Source of the DNA: Ruminiclostridium sufflavum DSM 19573
Lineage (GTDB): Bacteria > Bacillota > Clostridia > Acetivibrionales > DSM-1351
NCBI RefSeq assembly: GCF_003208175.1
Contig: NZ_QKMR01000019.1
Span: 1 to 64,000, forward strand
DNA: 64,000 nucleotides
Direction: 5' to 3'
Each line of letters starts with the position of its first letter. Position 1 is the first letter of the stretch. This document shows positions 59,824 to 64,000 of this stretch, piece by piece. The notes beneath the pieces were generated by a model. The model did not search any database and was not told where the DNA came from. It worked only from the letters and a program-made list of their open reading frames with translations. Made by a program: the position numbers and the translations under genes.

Positions 59824-59852
59824 ATTCTATCAGTTATTTTTCAAAATTTCAA
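59824..59852 (-). promoter_or_regulatory. Promoter of the MATE gene
   Basis: Minus strand: TTGAAA, 17-bp spacer, TAGAAT. Expected start is near 59817, about 40 bases before the MATE start codon. Confidence 0.6.
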
Positions 59853-59947
59853 CATTATTGGGTATTTATTTAAAACCTTGTTATAATCAGTAACTTTAGT
59901 ATAAATTCAATCATTTTTATAGTTTGGGTTTTATGTATAATTGCATG

Positions 59948-60346
59948 CTATAAACCCAGCATTTGATCAAATTCTTCTGGTATTTCATTTAACCTTATAG
60001 CTATATAATAGCCTGAACCTCTAATTACATTAGTTGAATGTTTCAGTCCTCTAGGTATCCAAATACTTTTATTGGATTTCACAATATACTCTTCATCTCC
60101 TAATCGTACTAAATATTCCAATCCGCTTTCATCTGCGATGAAAATATTCAATTCATGTACATCATGAGAATGAAGAGACGTATATTCTTCAACATTGCAT
60201 GCTTCACTAATTTTATGAATAGCAAGATGTACAGGGAAATTCTCTGGAAAATACCGCTTAATACACCTTACATCTTTATGAAAAGGTATTGTTGACAAAG
60301 GTACTACACTATTATCAAAAATCAGATTACTATTCTTTTCTTTCAT
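59948..60346 (-). CDS. Small cupin-domain protein
   Basis: 132 residues forming a single cupin barrel. The first metal motif is HSHDVHELNIF (residues about 59-69) and the second, partial one is IPRGLKHS near residue 97-104, so His, His and Glu ligands are visible. GGAGG precedes the start. It lies 62 bp after the O-methyltransferase and is probably co-transcribed. Small cupins act as isomerases, dioxygenases or ligand sensors; none of these can be chosen from sequence. There is no DNA-binding domain. Confidence 0.7.
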   Translation of the reverse strand: MKEKNSNLIFDNSVVPLSTIPFHKDVRCIKRYFPENFPVHLAIHKISEACNVEEYTSLHSHDVHELNIFIADESGLEYLVRLGDEEYIVKSNKSIWIPRGLKHSTNVIRGSGYYIAIRLNEIPEEFDQMLGL

Positions 60347-60408
60347 AAATTCAATTCCTCCAATATATAGAACTTAACTATGCATTGCTTTATTCATTTA
60401 TTTAATAT

Positions 60409-61074
60409 CTAAAAGTCTCGAATTGCAAGTGTTAAACCATCTCCAATCGGAACCATACTTATTGTAACCCTTTGGTCTTCATAAATTGATTTGTTCAGCT
60501 GTCGAATATTCCTTACATCTGACCCTTGATTTTTTGAATCAATTACACTTCCTGACCAAAATACATTATCAACACCAATAATTCCCCCTGGGCGAACAAG
60601 TTTCAAGGCCCTTTCATAGTAATTGACATAGTTATCTTTGTCTGCATCAATGAATATAAAGTCAAAAATGTTCTCATATCCACTTTCCAATAATTTATCA
60701 ATCGTATTCAATGCAGGAGCAATTCTTAAATCAATTTTGTGTGATACACCCGCCTCTTCCCAATAACGGCTCCCAATACTTGTCCATTTATTGTCAACAT
60801 CACAGGTTATAATTTTACCATCGCTTGGGATAACCATTGCCATCCAAAGTGTTGTGTAGCCAGTAAATGTGCCAAGCTCTAGTATTCTTTTCGCTCCTGT
60901 CAACTTAAGTAGCAATGCAATAAACTGGCTTTCTTCAGGTGGACTTTGCATTGCAGACATAAGCATTCTTCCTGTCTCTTCACGAAGATTTCGTAAAATA
61001 TCAGGCTCCCGCAATGATTTTTCAAGCATATAATCATACAATTCATCTGTCAAATTCAGCGACTTTTTACCCAT
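60409..61074 (-). CDS. SAM-dependent O-methyltransferase (caffeoyl-CoA / catechol type)
   Basis: 221 residues from ATG 61074, which has a strong AGAGGTAGGAG site. A longer reading from TTG 61218 has no ribosome site and would translate a perfect 12-bp hairpin, so I reject it. The family's usual length is about 220. SAM-binding motif I is LELGTFTGYTTLWMA (residues about 63-77), followed by TCDVD and the metal/substrate motif FIDADKDNYVNYYE. Such enzymes methylate hydroxyl groups of phenolic or polyketide substrates with Mg2+. Here it may methylate a hydroxyl on the starter or chain, possibly one installed by the neighbouring U32 protein; that link is inference. Confidence 0.85.
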   Translation of the reverse strand: MGKKSLNLTDELYDYMLEKSLREPDILRNLREETGRMLMSAMQSPPEESQFIALLLKLTGAKRILELGTFTGYTTLWMAMVIPSDGKIITCDVDNKWTSIGSRYWEEAGVSHKIDLRIAPALNTIDKLLESGYENIFDFIFIDADKDNYVNYYERALKLVRPGGIIGVDNVFWSGSVIDSKNQGSDVRNIRQLNKSIYEDQRVTISMVPIGDGLTLAIRDF

Positions 61075-61109
61075 ATCTCCTACCTCTTCCCTAAATAGTA
61101 TGTACACAT

Positions 61110-61149
61110 AAAAATCACGAAGTGACTTTAAAAAACTACTTCGTGATTT
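61110..61149 (-). terminator. Hairpin with T-run between the U32 and O-methyltransferase genes
   Basis: AAATCACGAAGT and ACTTCGTGATTT form a perfect 12-bp stem with a 14-base loop, followed on the minus strand by TTTTT. It lies 36 bp before the O-methyltransferase start codon. It may terminate or attenuate readthrough from the U32 gene. Confidence 0.55.
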
Positions 61150-61229
61150 TAAACTTGAATGATGATCTTTGCCTGCCGTCTGAAGTAGTTTTATCCACTT
61201 CTTACCATAGGACGACAACTTAATTTATT

Positions 61230-62525
61230 CTACAATTTCACCCCAAATATGCTACTTGTTTTGAAGCTATCCAGTATTTTTTCAGTATTTTGCTTCCATA
61301 CAGTGCTATCATCTTCATTAATATTTATTACCTTATCAGCCCATTGCTTACAGTAATTGCATACTACAGTTCCATCTACTGATTCATTATCTTTTGAATT
61401 CGAACAGCCTATAGCACCACATACAGTACTGTCACACTCATAATTATTAGTGAACTTATTAATAAAGCCATCTAATTTTTTATTATCTATATATATGCTA
61501 GGCACTTTAAATAATTCATCGAACTTTGCCACTTCTTTCATATTATAGCGGCCAGTAAAAGATTCTAAAACAGACTCAAAAATATGTACATTTGCAATTT
61601 CTTTAATGTTTTGCCATGCTGTGATATCAAGAAGGTTTCCATTATATTCTTGGTTTATATAAGCTTTGGCAACTCTTGTAAGAAAATCTGTAGTTCTTGT
61701 TCTATCAACTAACTTTATTGAGAAGTTATAGTTTCCTGTTTTTTCACACAGTTCTTCATAATACTTAACATCTTCTGGTCTAATCCAGTCTGAAGCTATA
61801 AAATTCTCAAGCTTGCTGACCTTTGAGTACGTACATTTTGCAAGATAATAATCCAAATAAAGCTTTTTAGTAGACTGTCCCTTTTGACTTGCATGTGCTA
61901 TTCCAGTACCATGGGAAGTTTGATAAGGACATTCATGAATACAAATATTATTTGCTATCAATCTTAATGAAATATTTGATTTTTTTGTATACATAAGCAT
62001 TTTTTCAAGAAGATTAAAATTTCTATTGACACTATGTTGAAGTGTTAACTCATCAGCTCCAAATTCCTCCCAATACTTTATATGTTGAATATTAAAAATT
62101 CCAGCATAAATACCTATAGATATCTTTAATGTAGGAAAACGTTTTTTGATTAATTCACATAAGTATGGCGAATTAACTGTGACATAATCCACTCCAATAT
62201 TCGCCAATTGATCAATATACCTTAGCAATTTTTTATGTGCACTTGCCTCAAGATCCTTATTCCCCAGACACATTGGATTCAATAGATAATTAAACTGTAT
62301 TTTATTGTCATGACATAATTCAACATACTTCTTTACTTGATTCAGTGAAATATTCGGTAAAATAGAAGACTGCCTACCCCCTCCAACTATATCGCTTCTT
62401 AATTTAGCAAAAACAGTGGCTATGGCATTATGTTCATCAATTCTCGCTATCTCATGTATTAAATTGGGGTCAAAGTTGCTCCCTATCGAATACTTCATTC
62501 TGTATTTTTCTTGTTTTTCTGACAT
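61230..62525 (-). CDS. Peptidase-U32-family protein, possible oxygen-independent hydroxylase
   Basis: 431 residues from ATG 62525, 7 bp after a GGGGGG site; an in-frame TTG at 62540 is less likely. The fold is the TIM-barrel-like U32 family: NYLLNPMC, VDYVTVNSPYLCELIKKRFP, ISIGIYAGIFN, WEEFGADELTLQ. Conserved cysteines are in NNICIHECPYQ (residues about 205-215), AKCTYS and a C-terminal cluster CGAIGC ... CNYC. U32 members UbiU, UbiV, RlhA and TrhP carry or need Fe-S clusters and take part in O2-independent hydroxylation. In this anaerobe-type cluster it may hydroxylate the product or starter. The C-terminal CxxC cluster may hold metal. Substrate and reaction are inference. Confidence 0.75.
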   Translation of the reverse strand: MSEKQEKYRMKYSIGSNFDPNLIHEIARIDEHNAIATVFAKLRSDIVGGGRQSSILPNISLNQVKKYVELCHDNKIQFNYLLNPMCLGNKDLEASAHKKLLRYIDQLANIGVDYVTVNSPYLCELIKKRFPTLKISIGIYAGIFNIQHIKYWEEFGADELTLQHSVNRNFNLLEKMLMYTKKSNISLRLIANNICIHECPYQTSHGTGIAHASQKGQSTKKLYLDYYLAKCTYSKVSKLENFIASDWIRPEDVKYYEELCEKTGNYNFSIKLVDRTRTTDFLTRVAKAYINQEYNGNLLDITAWQNIKEIANVHIFESVLESFTGRYNMKEVAKFDELFKVPSIYIDNKKLDGFINKFTNNYECDSTVCGAIGCSNSKDNESVDGTVVCNYCKQWADKVININEDDSTVWKQNTEKILDSFKTSSIFGVKL

Positions 62526-62618
62526 ACTGAGTCCCCCCAAAATATTTTTTATAAAACCTAATTAATATTTAAACAAATGATTGAAATTCAAACAAATAAT
62601 TCCTATATATACTACTTA

Positions 62619-62647
62619 TCTATAGATTAATATGAGATGTTTTACAA
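62619..62647 (-). promoter_or_regulatory. Weak promoter candidate of the U32 gene
   Basis: TTGTAA, 17-bp spacer, TATAGA on the minus strand; leader about 87 bases. Another option further upstream is TTGACG with TATAAT at a 20-bp spacing, which is too wide. In DNA this A/T-rich such matches arise easily. Confidence 0.3.
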
Positions 62648-62804
62648 TATTTGTTCTATTTAAACAAGAGTCTTCTATTAATTAATTCAATCTTATTAAG
62701 ATTCTTAATACTTTGTCATTTATTATCTTTTTTTTACATATATATATTATATTAACTATTTTAGAATCATACGTCAATACTTATATCTGTTTTTTTAATT
62801 TTAC

Positions 62805-62833
62805 TTGACTTTCTTTAATAGTTAATCTCTAAT
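62805..62833 (+). promoter_or_regulatory. Promoter of the IS110 remnant
   Basis: TTGACT, 17-bp spacer, TCTAAT, followed by GAAAGGAGG and ATG 62852. It probably came with the insertion element and points away from the cluster. Confidence 0.45.
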
Positions 62834-62851
62834 TTGAAAGGAGGCTTTGCC

Positions 62852-63770
62852 ATGATAGTTGCCTATTCAACCTGCTGTAGTGTTGATTTTCACAGAATTT
62901 TATCGTCGCCACACTAATTACTGCCAAGGGAATCACTCCACATTATTCAAAAAATAGATTCTCTACAGTTAACAAATCCATCTTACAATTCAAACAGTGG
63001 TTAATCGGAAACAACTGCTTTGACATTTGTATGGAATCAACCGGAAGATACTGGGTTCCTATCTACAACTTTTTGGAGATTGAAATCTGAAGTACTGTTT
63101 CTACCTTAAATGAGTAAAAGCAGTGAAAGGTAACAATGATTATGTTAAAGATTCCAAATGAATAGTGCGATTTATTTCGCCTTGGGATAGTCCCAGAAAG
63201 TTATATTCCAGAAAAACGAATCAGTATTCTAGGTGAATATACTCGCTACCGATACAAACCAGTTCACAGCAAGAATAGCGAAAAAATCGTTTTCAAAATA
63301 CATTTACAGGCTGCAATACAGCCCTTTTTTAACTGATCCCTTTGTCATGGAGTATTGTTCATCACTTCTTAAAGGATTATTAAGGTAAAGGTTGATACTG
63401 TGATTGAGTCTATTGAGGGTTACAAGATTACAGAAAAAAAGAATCGTTGTTACTGGTTCGCTCTCATCTTGAATTTGTCCAGAAATCTATCGGAGAACTG
63501 GATGAAAATCTCGATGAGATGTCTTCTCCTTTTAAATCTGCCATTACCCTTCTTTGTACCATTCTCAGAGTAGACAGAACCTCTGCAATCGCCATCATCT
63601 CCGAAAACGGTACAGATATGTATCTATTTGCCATCTCTAAGCGATTATGTTGCTGGACAGGATTAACACATATCAACTACGAGTCTAATGTTTGCTTCCA
63701 AATAAACTGTATAAACGTCCTTTGCTACTCCATCAATTCCTTTTGCTTTCTTTCATTTCTTTATGGTTAG
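62852..63770 (+). pseudogene. IS110-family transposase, multiply frameshifted
   Basis: Reading through several frames gives the IS110 protein in order: MIVAYSTCCSVDFH (N-terminal DEDD start), WLIGNNCFDICMESTG followed by RYWVPIYNFLE, EYTRYRYKPVHSKNSEK, then IAIISENGTDM and LCCWTGLTHINYES from the C-terminal transposase_20 region. Ribosome site GAAAGGAGG precedes the ATG. There are at least three frameshifts or stops and the region around 63310-63400 is poorly preserved, so it is inactive. Confidence 0.8.
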
Positions 63771-64000
63771 CTGTCAGCGTATTCTTATTGATATATGAAG
63801 CAAGTTTTTGAACCTTTCTATCAAATTTTGCCTTTTCTAAATTGAATTGTATCTCATGCGATCCATAAATAAAAATTCTTAGATCTCCAGTCTGTAATTG
63901 GTTACATGAAACTATGTTGTGCTAACCCCTTCCCTCCAAATATTTTCACAGGTTTCTACAGTACTATGGGTTAGTTGAGCTTCCTATAAGGCATTTGCCA
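63771..64000. other. No recognisable feature
   Basis: Past the IS110 remnant both strands have frequent stops, and I see no gene, repeat or RNA. It may be the non-coding end of the element. Confidence 0.4.

Larger units (their letters stand above)
62526..62851. other. AT-rich regulatory region upstream of the U32 gene
   Basis: No gene is seen. It holds a weak minus-strand promoter candidate (62619-62647), three copies of a TTTAAACAA-like word (62567-62578, 62586-62597 and 62658-62669) and a plus-strand promoter for the IS110 remnant. Confidence 0.5.

Noticed and set aside
59930-59965. Hairpin GGGTTTAT/ATAAAACCC after the cupin gene as a terminator
   Set aside because: The stem is short with mismatches, the loop is long, and no T-run follows on the minus strand.
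61075-61218. N-terminal extension of the O-methyltransferase from a TTG codon
   Set aside because: There is no ribosome site, it covers a perfect hairpin, and the protein would be about 48 residues longer than its family.

Overview
The window is AT-rich, low-GC DNA of clostridial type (Bacillota, probably an anaerobe). Purine-rich Shine-Dalgarno sites precede most genes, the promoters are A/T-rich, and the flanking insertion sequences (IS66, IS21, IS110) are common in Clostridia. Almost all of it is one large biosynthetic gene cluster read on the minus strand: a trans-AT polyketide synthase / nonribosomal peptide synthetase hybrid of about 15,300 residues in three megasynthases, with supply, tailoring, resistance and export genes. 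I do not recognise it as a cluster of known product.

Layout from right to left, the direction of transcription. Bases 62852-63770 hold a decayed IS110-type transposase. Bases 62525-59948 encode a U32-family protein (possible oxygen-independent hydroxylase), a class I O-methyltransferase and a small cupin. Bases 59775-58339 encode a MATE exporter. Bases 58162-54308 encode a UvrA-type ABC ATPase with an unusual N-terminal transglutaminase-like domain. A good promoter at 53929-53957 then opens the main operon: AT-ER didomain protein, diaminobutyrate aminotransferase, PKS-A, PKS-B, NRPS-C and a PP-loop ATPase. It closes at an intrinsic terminator (2895-2950). Bases 1-2828 are a nested pile of IS66 and IS21 remnants.

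Assembly line read from domains. PKS-A: [C-like remnant - atypical A - ACPx3] [KS-DH-KR-ACP] [KS-DH-KR-ACP] [KS0-ACP]. PKS-B: [C-A(Gly)-PCP] [KS-DH-KR-cMT-ACP] [KS-DH*-ACP] [KS-DH-KR-ACP] [KS0-ACP]. NRPS-C: [Cy-Cy-A(Thr)-PCPx3-Ox-Ox] [C-A(Dab)-PCP-reductase]. The specificity codes read by eye are DILQLGLIWK (Gly), DFWNIGMVHK (Thr) and DVGEVSAIDK (2,4-diaminobutyrate type). The Dab call fits the dedicated Dab aminotransferase beside PKS-A. The inferred product is a linear polyene amide: an unusual starter acid, two unsaturated C2 units, glycine, three further C2 units (one C-methylated), a 5-methyloxazole from threonine, and a C-terminal diaminobutyrate released as an aldehyde that could close to a 1-pyrroline. 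The logic (starter, two extensions, Gly, polyene, oxazole) resembles group A streptogramins, but the starter, the Thr and Dab units and the reductive release differ. The UvrA-like gene suggests that the product, or the process it affects, involves DNA.

Limits: all family and specificity calls come from reading motifs by eye, with no database search. Product structure, promoter strengths and the roles of tailoring enzymes are inference. I saw no tRNA, rRNA, CRISPR array, phosphopantetheinyl transferase, thioesterase or cluster-specific regulator in the window.
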